Of a DNA stretch of 64,000 nt, positions 1 to 10,994 are shown piece by piece. The DNA is taken from assembly GCA_030549335.1 (NCBI GenBank), contig CM060189.1, forward strand, positions 52,670,917-52,734,916, read 5' to 3'. Numbering within the stretch: position 1 is the first letter of the stretch; every line of letters starts with the position of its first letter. Source of the DNA: Pontederia crassipes (Eukaryota; Streptophyta; Magnoliopsida; Commelinales; Pontederiaceae). The notes under the pieces are model-generated. The model ran no database searches. It was not told where the DNA came from and saw only the letters and a list, made by a program, of their open reading frames with translations. The position numbers and the translations under genes are program-made.

Positions 1-1313
1 ATCTTTTTCATTATGCTACATTTGTCATACCATCATCTGAATTAACATTCATATCAGTTATCCAAATATGCCATAGTTGAATTTTAGTGAATTTCAAAAA
101 TTTCCAATGCATTGTTGAATTGTGCACTCAAAAATCTGATTTTACTATTTCACTTATATCCTTTGTTTCTCTGCAGGATTAGTTGCAACTAATGAAGATT
201 GGATCACCCAAAACTTCTGGTTGAAATTCCAAGAGGATTCAAATGCCCAATTCCATGCAATTCATACCCTCCCAACCCTCTCCCTTGCCTTAATTTCCAA
301 CACTAGGGACAGTGTTGAGGATAAGCTTGGGGGAGGAAACCTGGTGCTTTTCTAACCTTTACACTATGTTTTCAATTGATTTTAATGTCCATATATCATT
401 TAATACTAGGTTATCAGTAGGTTTTGCAAGTTATCATTGGTTATCACTAGTTATCACTATTCAAGTCCAATCAAGTATTGCCTTTATTTTGACTCTAAAA
501 TGGGTGAAATACATTATATGACAGTGAGTACACTCCAATACCAAGTGGCCAACTTGGCCATTAGCCTTCTTGCTTTAATTGGCATTATAAATTCAGATGC
601 ATTTGAATGAATTTTCAGCTGAAGCTTTTTCTTTTTGTGGGTAACACTAGCTGACATTCATGGATTAATTGGAAAGTAGAAGATGTCTAGAAAGGAGTCA
701 AGGATCTTGCTGCCATGTTAAATAGAAAATCTTGACTATTTGCATTTAAGGATCTAATCTATACTTGAGTTTGAACCATTGCTCACTTCATGAACAGAAT
801 GGAAAAAGAAAAAAATGAAAAAGGAAAAGTGAAAGTTGCATTTTGCATTGCATGCATACATGAATAAAGAGAGTAAAAATTCTAAAAAGGAAACTCTCCT
901 GAATAAAGCCAGAATTTTTATCCTGTGATCAGCATGAATAAAAATCAGGTTCAAACCTATTTATTGCATCCTCATGAATAAAAGTCAGGTTTTCAAACCT
1001 GCTTAAGCAATAAAAAAGGTATGTTCATGAAGAGATTGATGTTTCAAACTTTTTAGTAAAGTTGACAATCCTTATAATCCAAATCAGTTAATGTTAGTAC
1101 TTCTATCATGGCTTAAATTTGCTTTAACCTTTGTGACTCCTCAGCTAGAATTGGGGATTGGAAGGAATGGGATGGAATGTTAGCAAAGTGGGAAACTCAT
1201 TTAGATCTTATTCAGCTGATTTTTCTATTCATTTGTGGATGGTAAATTCAAATTCATCCTTAATTTCTGAATGTTTACTTGAGGACAAGCAAAAGGCTAA
1301 GCTTGGGGGAATT
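1..1313 (+). mobile_element. Element A1: 3' end of internal region, Athila-like Ty3 fossil
   Basis: This is the last part of the internal region of an Athila-like Ty3 retrotransposon whose 5' half lies before the window. The motif AAGCTTGGGGGAG occurs near 325, and a purine-rich tract, AAGCTTGGGGGAATT, lies at 1299-1313. The second tract sits directly before an LTR that begins TGATCACTAG, as expected for the plus-strand primer. No long reading frame is left and the region looks old. The family assignment rests on the purine tract and on the matching LTR of the A2 copy on the other strand at 38453-40889. Confidence 0.7.
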
Positions 1314-2513
1314 TGATCACTAGCTGATCATAGTATGTTTTTAACCCATTTTCTATTCAAATCATACATATCGAGCCCCTATTTTGCATAACTTTTGGCA
1401 AATTATGTTTGGAATGCATGGATTGTGATAACTAGTTGATCTTCCTCCTTTTATACTTAATTCCATGTGCATAGAGGCTCTGAAATGCTAAAATACATAA
1501 ATAATTCAATTCTATGTCAAGTTATCATTTTTAGGACAAGTTATCACTCCAATATGCCAGGTTATCATTATTTTGAGTGAACTAATTTTCAATGATTTTC
1601 TTGCCCTAAATCCATTATTATCATGAATGAATCATATTTGGATGGTCACATCTCAACTTGTGTAAACTTTTAAGTCCATTTGAACAAGTTATCATTTTTC
1701 CAATGCCAAGTTATCGTTAAAGGGAAATTCTATCATTTCGACATGCAACACCATTAATTCTGCACAAAGGCCTTAGGCAATCATTATATTATTATCTTAA
1801 CTCTTTGCTGTTCAAATTTGATCACATTTGGATAACCACAACAAAAGTTATGACAAGTTATCATTTTTAAGGTAAGCAAGTTATCATTTTGGCACCTAAG
1901 TTATCATTTTTATGAAATCATATTCATATTTGATTTCTGACTTCACTCACTTGCCACCCTAATCCATTTGATGCCTCTAATGCTTTGAATCACTTGCAAT
2001 TGGATAATTTCCATGATTAGTGCCAAGTTATCATTTCCGGGTTTCAAACCATTAGTTTTTCATATTGATTTCCACCCTTTGTATAACACCAAACTCCTTT
2101 TGATTATTGAGCTGAGTTTACTTGTTGTTCTTACCCTTATTTGTTTATTTCTTATTAGAGGACCTTGATACTTGCTGTTATGTGTCTTCTAGCAGGAAAA
2201 TAAATTGCCAAAAAGCTAGAAAAACGTGGGGGGGACCACTGGTTTACTGCCCAAAAGTTGTGCAGTCAGCTGGAATCTTCAGGACCAGTGGACAGGTGGC
2301 TGCAATCAGAGAGAATAGAACATTCTGATGAGGATCAAATGTGTACATGAGACATATAGAAGCTGGAATTTTTGGAGTAGCCAGGGGGGCTGGACATTGA
2401 GGGTTTGGAGCAAGGGTTTCTGCACCAGAGAGCTGCTGCTGCTACTAGAGTTGCTGCTGGCTGCTGAAGATCCTGCCAAGAAGCTTCAAGCAAGGATGAA
2501 TTGTACCTGTTCT
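1314..2513 (+). mobile_element. Element A1 3' LTR, first part (interrupted by element B)
   Basis: The LTR starts TGATCACTAG right after the purine tract. It matches, read by eye, the reverse complement of the LTR at 38453-40889, including GTGATAACTAGTTGATC, the stretch TTCCATGTGCATAGAGG and many copies of AAGTTATCA. It is interrupted at 2513 by element B and resumes at 10995, with GTTCT duplicated on both sides (2509-2513 and 10995-10999). The numerous AAGTTATCATT phrases lie between about 1530 and 2030. Confidence 0.82.
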
Positions 2514-4243
2514 TGATGCATGCAAAATACAACATATTTTAGTTAATTATTTTAATTAAATTTTCTATAATTTAATCATGGCATGCATCATTTTTAGTCA
2601 CTTTTAATCATAATTCCGGATTTATCAATTTTAATTATTAAATTCTCTGAATATTTTAATTGTGGATGGATTAACTAAATTTTGATAATTATTTTGCAGG
2701 AAAAAATGAGATTAAAATGGATTGTGCTGTATCGGCCAAAATTTCAAAGAATTTATCATTACGGCCGAGATTTGGCTTTACACCCAAGTCGTTACGGCCG
2801 AGATTCAAAAGGAGTAACAAGTTTAAATTCTTTGTTACGGCCGAGATTTAAAGGGGGTAAAGATAAATGGAATTTTATCTTTTGGGCGTAATGGCATGAA
2901 GATGAAGATGTTACGGCCGAGATTTGGAGGGGGTAATGGCAATGAAATCATCCGTTTGGCCGATATATGAAGGTGTAAAGATAAAATTGTTTGGGCGTAA
3001 AGATAAAAGGATTTTTATCTTTTGGGAGTAATGAAAAGGAGTAAAGATAAAATAATTTCCTTTCGGTCGAGACTCTAAGGGAGTAAAGATAAAAAGGATT
3101 TATCTTTGGGCGTAATGATAAAAGGATTTATCTTTGGCCGAGTTTATCTTATAATTTTAAAGTCAACCGTACGATGTTACGGCCGAGATCAAATTGAAGG
3201 CCGTCCACACCCTATAAATACGTGAAGAAATCCGTCGTTTCAATTGGTGCTTTGAAGTTCAGGTTTCTTCCACGGTGAGTCGTGAGCTCTGCAGGCTACG
3301 ACCAAAAGGAGAGAGGTGCGACGGCTGGAAGTTGATCGCGACCCTGATCAAGTCCGAGAGGCTGCCCGACTGTCTGCTCGTGATCCGAAGCTTCGACTTT
3401 TATCTATTTGGGTGTAATTCTTCTAATTATTATTATTTTGTTATTATCTCTCCAGAATTTCTAGGATGAACTCCATATTTTTAAGATTATTCATTTTAAG
3501 AGATTATTATTGAAGGGAAACTATTTGGACCCTATATTATTTATTTTATTTTTTTCCGATCAGTTAATTAATTATGCTTAATGCTTTTAATTTAATTACT
3601 TGGATTTCTGAATTGAGTACTTACCAGTTTGTGGATTATTTAATTTCAGAATTCATTAATTAAATTAATTGATTTATGTGAAATTAATAATTGACATAAA
3701 TTTGATAACTAGTGTGTGGAGAATCAAGTTTATGTGGTCTGTTAATCTAACCAGTTTGTGGAGTGATTAATAGTCTAGGATTTTCATATTAATGCATCTT
3801 AATTTCAATCTTATCTGACGAATACCAGTTTGTGGGACTTTAGGTTTGATTAAATTTAAGATAGTTTGATTTACCGGATTAAATAGTAGAATTACCAGTT
3901 TGTGGACCCTATGATGTTAATCTTGTAAATTAATAACTTGAGAAAATTCCTAATCCATCTTTAAAGATTAAATTTATCTTTTATGGTTCAAATATTTATC
4001 CTGATCTATTTTCATCCTAAGGCCTAATTTCAACACCATTATCTTATCTTTATCTTATTTTCTTTATTTCATAAAACCTCTTTTCCAAAAATCCATGTTT
4101 TTCCTCTCTTATTAATTTATAAATTCAGATATTGAATTAATAATATTCCTCGTGGGTTCGACACTCTTACTCCTTTTTACTATATTACTTGAGCGACTAG
4201 TGCACTTGCTAGCAAATTTTATTGTTACAAATACAACGCATCA
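2514..4243 (+). repeat. LTR of element B
   Basis: The LTR begins TGATGCATGC and ends GCATCA, two bases before the tRNA-Asp primer site. A TATA box, CCTATAAATA, lies at 3211-3220 and implies transcription starting near 3245. The U3 part (2740-3190) has about seven copies of TTACGGCCGAGATTT or close variants alternating with GGGCGTAAAGATAAA. The part after the start site holds four copies of ACCAGTTTGTGG (near 3634, 3750, 3826 and 3892). The first 487 bases are repeated in inverted orientation at 10508-10994. Confidence 0.85.
3211..3220 (+). promoter_or_regulatory. TATA box of element B LTR
   Basis: CCTATAAATA follows the phrase-rich U3 region and precedes a GC-richer transcribed stretch. Position and sequence fit an LTR core promoter. 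Confidence 0.6.
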
Positions 4244-4249
4244 AGTTTT

Positions 4250-4266
4250 TGGCGCCGTTGCCGGGG
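4250..4266 (+). other. Primer-binding site, tRNA-Asp
   Basis: TGGCGCCGTTGCCGGGG is the exact complement of the 3' end of plant tRNA-Asp, including its CCA tail. This is the known primer of Athila-type Ty3 elements. It fixes the LTR end at 4243. Confidence 0.9.
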
Positions 4267-4267
4267 A

Positions 4268-5700
4268 ATATTTTTATTAATTAATTTCTGATTTTTATGA
4301 ATTATTAAGAGATGTAAATAAAGTGTAAATAATCTTTTATAAATATGTATTAATTGTTTTAATTATTTTTTGTGAATAAACTGACATCTTTTCTTTTGCA
4401 GATAAAGGTCGCGACATTTTAGATTAAAATTGTTGACTTTGGCTAATGCTTTACGGAATTTCGGATTACTGTTGACTTATGGTTTTACGATCGAGATTGA
4501 TTTTTGTCGGCTTTACTGGTTTTACGGCTCGCAATATCGATTGAAATTTAATCTTCTGTTTTATAGCCGTAATTTTATCCGAACGTTGTCTTACGCCATG
4601 GATTTGATTTCGTTTTGGCCAAAGTAGTTTGTTCTATTTGATTTAATTTCGTTGTTTTACGGCCGTAAAAAAAATCGACTCAATTCACTTTCGGTCGTAA
4701 TGATTCAATTTTCGACATTTGAGTGGAGTAATATTCTCAAGTTTCATTCGAAATTATTTCGGCCGAAACCCTATTTTTCTTTACGGCCTCGTGTTGACTT
4801 CATCTCGGCCGATGTGACCTCGTCTTAATTGACAATTTAATCTTTTTACGGCCGAGAATGATCAAATGTTTTCTTTTTACGGCCGAGAATTGATCTCATA
4901 ATTTTACGGCCGTAAAATTTCTGAACATTTGTTTTTACGCCATCTTACGACCTTTTAGGCCAATTTATTTGTGATTTTTTTCATTCTCGGCCGTAACATT
5001 ATAACAGTTTAAACTTTTGATTTCACTTTGTTTTGGCCAAAGCGATTTAGTCTGTCTCGGCCATAATGGATCATCCGACATGGATTTTACTTCAACTCGG
5101 CCGTAATATATTTCTGAACGAATAAGTTTGATTTAATCTCATTTCGGCCGATTTATATGTGTTGATGTTTTACCTCACGTTCGACTTAATTTTCATCGAT
5201 TTACGACCGATATGAATCTTACTCGTCTTCGGCCGTAAAAATCGTCGACGTTGCATTCTCATTTTTATTTCGGTCGAACACCCTGTTTAGTTTTCTGCCG
5301 TATCGGCCGAAATTCCACGATAACTAGTTTGTTACGGCCGATCAATCTTATTTCCTCTCTGAAAATAATTTTTGATTATGTCTGATTATTAACTTTACGG
5401 CCGCAAATTAGTTTCGACTTATTTTGTCCCATTTGTTACATCATCATAAATTCTTTCGGTCGATATTAATATTTGGTATTTGTATTGGTTTGAAGAACCT
5501 TCGTTTGCAGTCGTAATTAGGTTTCTGAAAAGTTCCTCTCGAAAATTAATTTTAATTTTATCAGGCCGAAAGACTTTATTTGTTAAAAACTCATTTTTCG
5601 TGACCTATTATCTGAATTTCTTTCTTCTTGTATATATTTTCATTTTATTTTTTTTATCGTACTGAAAATTGGTTGTTGCAGGTACTAATTGAAAATTAAA
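4268..5700 (+). other. Leader of element B with CGGCCG phrases
   Basis: This noncoding leader lies between primer site and gag. It contains many copies of TTTACGGCCGTAA, TTTCGGCCGA and decayed variants in both orientations, so much of it is locally self-complementary. A T-rich stretch ending TTGCAG near 5682, just before gag, resembles a splice acceptor. I see no credible coding frame here. Confidence 0.6.
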
Positions 5701-5704
5701 TCAC

Positions 5705-7077
5705 AACCAATCCTGGAATCTTCTGATAAGCGCACTAGAAGTTCAAATCCACTGTTGGAATTTGATCCTGAAATTGAAAGAACCTATCATCGATTACGAA
5801 GAAATATAAGAAAAATGGCGGAACAAGCACGCGACAATCAGAGACTGTAGCAACAGAATGAACTGGTTCCACCACATAATAATCGGCAAGAAGATGAAGC
5901 AAAACTTTCTATGAGAGAATATGTCTCGGCCAGATACAGTGACCGAGAATCATGCATCGTGCTGCCTGACATTAACGCAAATAATTTTGAGATAAATCCC
6001 GCAATCGTGAGGATGATACAAGCATCCCAATTTGGAGGAGGATTTCATGAAGACCCTCACGATCTCCTTGACAAATTTCTTGCTACTCTGAGCACCTTTA
6101 GAAATAATAATATTTCTTCTGAAGTTATTCTTTTATTATTATTTCCTCAATCTTTACGTGACAAAGCTTCCACTTGGTTTAAAACTTTGCCTGCAGGATC
6201 GATTCACTCATGGTTGGAGCTGGTAGAAAAATTTGTTGGAAAATATTGCCCACCACAAAAAGCAGGCAAATATCGAAGGGAGCTGAGGGCATTTGTTCAA
6301 GACGATAACGAGATGTTATATGAAGCCTGGGAACGATATAAGGAACTGCTGGCCAGAGTTCCTGATAATAGAATTCCAAAGTGGCAAGTGATGGAAGATT
6401 TCTACCATGGATTATGACCTGCAGATCAAGACAAACTCGACCAATCAGCAGGAGGGACAGTGCTAGGATCTAAACGTCCTAGTGAGATACAAGATATAAT
6501 TGAAGCTGTAGCCCTCAAGTCGAGCCAAGAAAGGAGACCATCTCGCCGAACTCATGATGTACATGCTACACAAGGAATACAATCTTCAGAAATAGTGGCT
6601 CAGCTGGAGTCACTTAATCAAAAATTCGAGCAGATGATGTCACTAATGGGAAACTCTAGCAATTATAGCCCTACAGGTAACACTTCAGATTCAAATCAAA
6701 TTGAAAATGCTAACTTTATTTCCAATCCATTTTACAGGAACAACGATTATGGTTGGAGACACAATCCGAAGTTTGCCTATAATCAGAATCAAGGCCAATC
6801 TTCTGGTCCATCAAAAGATTATATACCGAAAAGGCAACCTGATACTCCCCAATATCAATCATCAAATCATATGCAGGAGATGATGGCACAGATCATAGAT
6901 ACAATGCAAGCGTTGCAAAAGAATATGGAATCTAGAGCCACGAGTCAGGATGCATCCATTCAAAATCTGGAAAGACAACTGGGCCAGATGGCGGCACAAC
7001 TAACTGGACGTATACCAGGCTCTCTCCCAAGCAACACAGAGAAAAATCCAAGAGGGGAAGAGCAAAATAGGCCTTGA
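5705..7077 (+). mobile_element. gag region of element B (fossil)
   Basis: This is an Athila-type Gag. The retrotransposon gag domain (about 5970-6417) shows the family signature: a FEINPA-type start, SLRDKASTWFKTLP, and the YEAWERYKELL stretch. The downstream part (to 7077) is rich in N, Q and S and ends in a predicted coiled segment with a RQLGQMAAQL motif, as in Athila Gag tails. I see no CCHC knuckle. The region is broken in about two places. No protease or polymerase follows, unlike complete Athila elements. Confidence 0.82.
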
Positions 7078-7344
7078 TTTTCATCAGAACTAAGTCAAGC
7101 TAACGACTATAAATCAAAACTATTTCTATCCTTTTTATTTTATTTTTTTAGATTAGTCTAATTAGTTGTTAATTAATATCTTAGTTTCGGTGATAGTTTT
7201 ATTTTTATTTTTAATTTTAATTAGACATTTATTTTATTATGGAGTCATTTAATTTAATTAATATTTAATTTTTGTAAGGAGAGGTAAACTCAGGGGCGTC
7301 AACTCCAAGCATGGGCGTAAATTCCAAGAATTGATTCCCTTCAC
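7078..7344. other. AT-rich spacer after gag of element B
   Basis: This T-rich noncoding stretch joins gag to the phrase-rich spacer. A similar T-rich stretch follows the gag-like part of fragment C1 (about 14470-14700). Nothing else is visible. Confidence 0.4.
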
Positions 7345-8270
7345 GTGACAAGACGAGGCTATTACGCCCTGCCACCTGTGCTCTCTACGGCCGAAGCTCG
7401 GACATTACGCCCTGCCACCTGTGCTCTCTACGGCCGAAGCTCGGACATTACGCCCTGCCACCCATCGTTTCCGTTACGGCCGAGATGCCACACCGGCCGC
7501 CACCTGACCGAAGAAAAGACAAGCTACCACCGTCGTTACGCCCTGCCACCATTCCGTTACGGCCGAGATGTCACACCAGCAGACCACGGACGTGCCTTGG
7601 AAATCGTCAAAGCTCCGACATGACAGGGAGACCACGGACGTGCCTTGGAAAAATGCATGCTTTTACGCCCGGACATGACTTTTCACTGCGTCGTCACGTG
7701 GGACAAGTCAGATTACGCCCAGAAATTCATCTATAAAATCCTACCCCCTCTTGTATGTTGCAGATCATTGCTTCTTTACGGCCGAAGCCACCGCGCGCCG
7801 CCCTCTGTGCATTACGGCCAAGGTGCTTCCGCTACCCTTACGCCTTTTCTTCTCTACGGCCGAAGTCTCAACACCATCACCGCCATTTGTTACGGCCGAA
7901 ATCTACAGGTTCATCTACTCTTACGGCCGAAGTTCCAGCGCCTCCCGGGTGCGTTACGGCCGATCAAAAACACCGCGCATCGAGACTTCTTTACGGCCGA
8001 GATTCCTCATCGACTTTCCTTTTTACGGCCGACACTTATTACGGCCGAGTTTCCACCGGAGCTAACTCCCTTACGGCCGAAGTTCCAGCGCCTCCCGGGT
8101 GCATTACGGCCGAGCCTCAACACCGCGCATCGACTTCTTTACGGCCGAAATCTCACCTCCATTTGTTACGGCCGAAATCTACAGGTTCATCTACTCTTAC
8201 GGCCGAAGTTCCAGCGTCTTCCCGACATTTTTTACGGCCGAGTCACCTCCGACCTTCAGCCGGTTCTTCA
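7345..8270. repeat. CGGCCGA phrase array in the internal spacer of element B
   Basis: About 19 copies of TTACGGCCGA(A/G) are spaced roughly 15-45 bases apart in a GC-rich spacer. Larger duplications are superimposed. One unit of about 45 bases (ATTACGCCCTGCCACCTG onward) is repeated in tandem at about 7360-7449. A block near 7919-8000 recurs at 8068-8150, sharing AAGTTCCAGCGCCTCCCGGG. All frames look open here because the phrase reads as YGR, TAE or LRP depending on frame; this is not evidence of a protein. A TTTTTGTCCAG acceptor-like site lies at its end (about 8342), before the ORF-1-like frame. Confidence 0.8.
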
Positions 8271-8491
8271 TCGAATACTACGGTCAAAACCTCAGCCGCT
8301 TCCACCGAGCCGGTACCTTTTCTTTGTTTATTTTTGTCCAGATCAAGATGAGGCGATTTGCTAATATATGGAGGGGACGTCATGAACGACGACATCCGAA
8401 TGCTTAGCCGGCCCCACAGCCCTCACAATTAATCTCCTACCCCGGAGATTATTATTGGACTAAGCCGGAGTATCAAGCTCGATATGAACGG

Positions 8492-10021
8492 ATGTGTGAT
8501 ATTCGAATTCATGCCACCAGATTTTCAGATACTGAATTGCTTAGGGAGTATAATTTACTTGCAGATATTCATCTATTATTTTCTCAAATTAGACTATCTG
8601 ACTTTGTGCATTCTTGGTGGCCAACTTATGAAGTACTAATTATGAAATTCCTCTCATCTCTGGAAGTCTTTAATTTAGATGGCAGGAACTATGATCAGCC
8701 CCGCATTTCATTTCAACTTTATGGACGGCCATTTACTCTCACTTTAGGAGAGATTAATAATATCTATGGATTTCCCAACCATGGATCTCTTTCTGTACCT
8801 GCTGACTTTGATGCTGAAACTTTTTGGAAACAGATAACAGAAGAAGACCGATTGGTTTGGAACACCGCTAAAGATAGCTCAATTCAGAATCCTGTTCTGC
8901 GCTACGTCCATCGCATGCTAAGCAACACCATAAGTGGACGCAGTGATAATGATGGTGCCGTCTCAGAAGGAGAGTTATATCTCATCCACAGCATGCTTCA
9001 CAGAACTCCTGTTAATGTGGGTGCCTTCCTCATTCGTCGATTCCAGCGCTGCACTACTCATCGTGGCGGTAGCATTAATATGGATGCCCTTCTCACACCT
9101 ATCGCTCAGCACCTACAACTTGACTTGGATGATCTTGAAGTTGTGCCAGGAAACACTCACCTCACTCGTAGGACCATTCAAGCTATGGGTCTCGTGAAGA
9201 CCAACAACTCAGGGATCAAAGTTTTTATTTTTAAAGGCCACCATCAGGAGGTGCCCTGCTCAGATCGAGATGCTTTTACGCCGATTAATTCAAATAATTG
9301 GCTCCTTTTTAGGCAGGTCATAGCTCCAGTAATCCCACCTGCAGGACCATCTACCTCTGTCGGACAGCTACACCAGGATGAACCTTTCTCCTGGTTTGAT
9401 TCTACTGATTATGCGGCAGCCCAACCCTACCTTCAACAGCAACAAGGATTCCAGGCTGCATCACCGGCAGCTTCCCAATATGCCACATCCGTCCATTCAC
9501 CTTATATGCCGGTGCCTTCTCCGATTCCATCTCCAGCACAAGAGAGCTCTTCTGATTCCTCGTTCATACCTTCTACTCCTTATGAGGAACGCGATTCGAT
9601 GGAAGTATCTGCCCCTTTACAAGAACCTGTGCAGAATCGCTATATAGCACCGGAGCCCACTTTTACTTCAGCCCCAGAGCAGACTTACTATCCACCTCCG
9701 CCACCTCAGCCTGACTATGCTTCCATGCAAAACTTATGGGAATCAATGTATGATGAACAACTTCGTCAAGCAGGGGAGTTTCACACTTTTCAAGAAGAGC
9801 AACTTCGTCAGTCAGGGCAGTTGCACGCTATTCAGGAAAAGCAACTTCGACAAGCACAAGAGTTGACCAACATTCGAGCTAATTTTAGAAATATGGATGA
9901 TCGTCAGGGTCGCTTCGAATCCCTTCAGAATCAACATGCGCGCCTGAAGAGACGCATCCATGAGTATCATATGTGCCAAGGAAATCTCGGCTACCATCCA
10001 CCATCGCCACCCCGCAGATAG
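8492..10021 (+). mobile_element. ATHILA ORF-1-like protein of element B
   Basis: This 509-residue frame sits after gag. Residues 1-250 resemble the plant ATHILA ORF-1 family and related mobile-domain proteins: WPTYEVLIMKFLSSLEV, then ISFQLYGRPFTLTLGEINNIYGFP, and a C-terminal helical part of the domain with a DLDDLEVVPGNTHLTRRTI stretch. Residues 300-400 are rich in proline, serine and glutamine. Residues 410-470 hold three or four 16-residue repeats built on EQLRQ-G-H-Q, which would form a coiled coil. The function of this family is unknown. Its placement behind a possible splice acceptor suggests a spliced subgenomic RNA, as known for the downstream gene of Athila relatives; that is inference. 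Confidence 0.7.
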
Positions 10022-10507
10022 TAAATCCGGTTGTGTCTTTTCCCTTTTCTTTATTTTTGTTTCTTTAAATTTTCCTTTTTATTAAGTATGTATCACTTTC
10101 CCTTGCTGGCTTAACACTGAGGACAGTGTCTAGTTCAAACTTGGGGGAGTTTGCATTTCACGCATTGCATGTTTCTTTCTGTTTATTTGCTTATGTTTGC
10201 ATCTATTTATAAAAAAATCCAAAAAAATTGAGAATTTTGAAAATTTTCTAAAAAATACCATTGCATGCATTTATTTTTGCTACCATCTAACAAACTCTTG
10301 TCTTATTGTTTTAATTGTCTTTTAGTAGAAGTTCAAAGACATGTCGTTAATTGATGAAATTTGAATACTTTTCTTTCTTATCACTTGCTATTTTAGTATC
10401 AAACTTATGGACTATGTGCCTATGCTAAGTAGAATTATGAATGACTAGACGACAAAATCATATTCATGCCTTTTTATTTCTTTTAAGTCTTGATAGTCGT
10501 AGCCTTC
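10022..10507 (+). other. 3' noncoding region of element B with purine tract
   Basis: GAGGACAGTGTCTAGTTCAAACTTGGGGGAG (key core CTTGGGGGAG, about 10140) matches the purine tract style of the A1 element near 325. A normal 3' LTR would be expected after this stretch. An inverted LTR terminus follows instead at 10508. Confidence 0.55.
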
Positions 10508-10994
10508 TTACGCCCAAACAATTTTATCTTTACACCTTCATATATCGGCCAAACGGATGATTTCATTGCCATTACCCCCTCCAAATCTCGGCCGTAACAT
10601 CTTCATCTTCATGCCATTACGCCCAAAAGATAAAATTCCATTTATCTTTACCCCCTTTAAATCTCGGCCGTAACAAAGAATTTAAACTTGTTACTCCTTT
10701 TGAATCTCGGCCGTAACGACTTGGGTGTAAAGCCAAATCTCGGCCGTAATGATAAATTCTTTGAAATTTTGGCCGATACAGCACAATCCATTTTAATCTC
10801 GATTTTTCCTGCAAAATAATTATCAAAATTTAGTTAATCCATCCATAATTAAAATATTCAGAGAATTTAATAATTAAAATTGATAAATCCGGAATTATGA
10901 TTAAAAGTGACAAAAAATGATGCATGCCATGATCAAATTATAGAAAATTTAATTAAAATAATTAACTAAAATATGTTGTATTTTGCATGCATCA
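10508..10994 (-). repeat. Inverted copy of the LTR 5' end of element B
   Basis: The reverse complement of this segment matches bases 2514-3000 over the same length, 487 bases, with about five differences by eye. It ends at GCATGCATCA, followed by the duplicated target GTTCT. Both outer ends of element B are therefore the same LTR terminus, facing in opposite directions. Confidence 0.9.

Larger units (their letters stand above)
2514..10994 (+). mobile_element. Element B: non-autonomous Athila/Tat-like LTR element with inverted ends
   Basis: This is an 8.5 kb insertion flanked by the 5-bp duplication GTTCT. Parts in order: LTR (2514-4243), primer-binding site (4250-4266), long leader (4268-5700), gag region (about 5705-7077), a GC-rich spacer full of TTACGGCCGA phrases (7345-8270), an ATHILA ORF-1-like frame (8492-10021), a 3' noncoding stretch with CTTGGGGGAG near 10140, and an inverted 487-base copy of the LTR start (10508-10994). 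No protease, reverse transcriptase or integrase is visible, so it would depend on a helper element. It is a fossil with about two breaks in its coding parts. The two inverted 487-base arms differ at about 1 percent by eye, which suggests a young insertion. Confidence 0.85.

Noticed and set aside
7645-8364. Open frame of 239 residues in the spacer of element B
   Set aside because: All three plus frames are open here because the TTACGGCCGA phrase contains no stop; residues are just YGR, LRP and TAE repeats.
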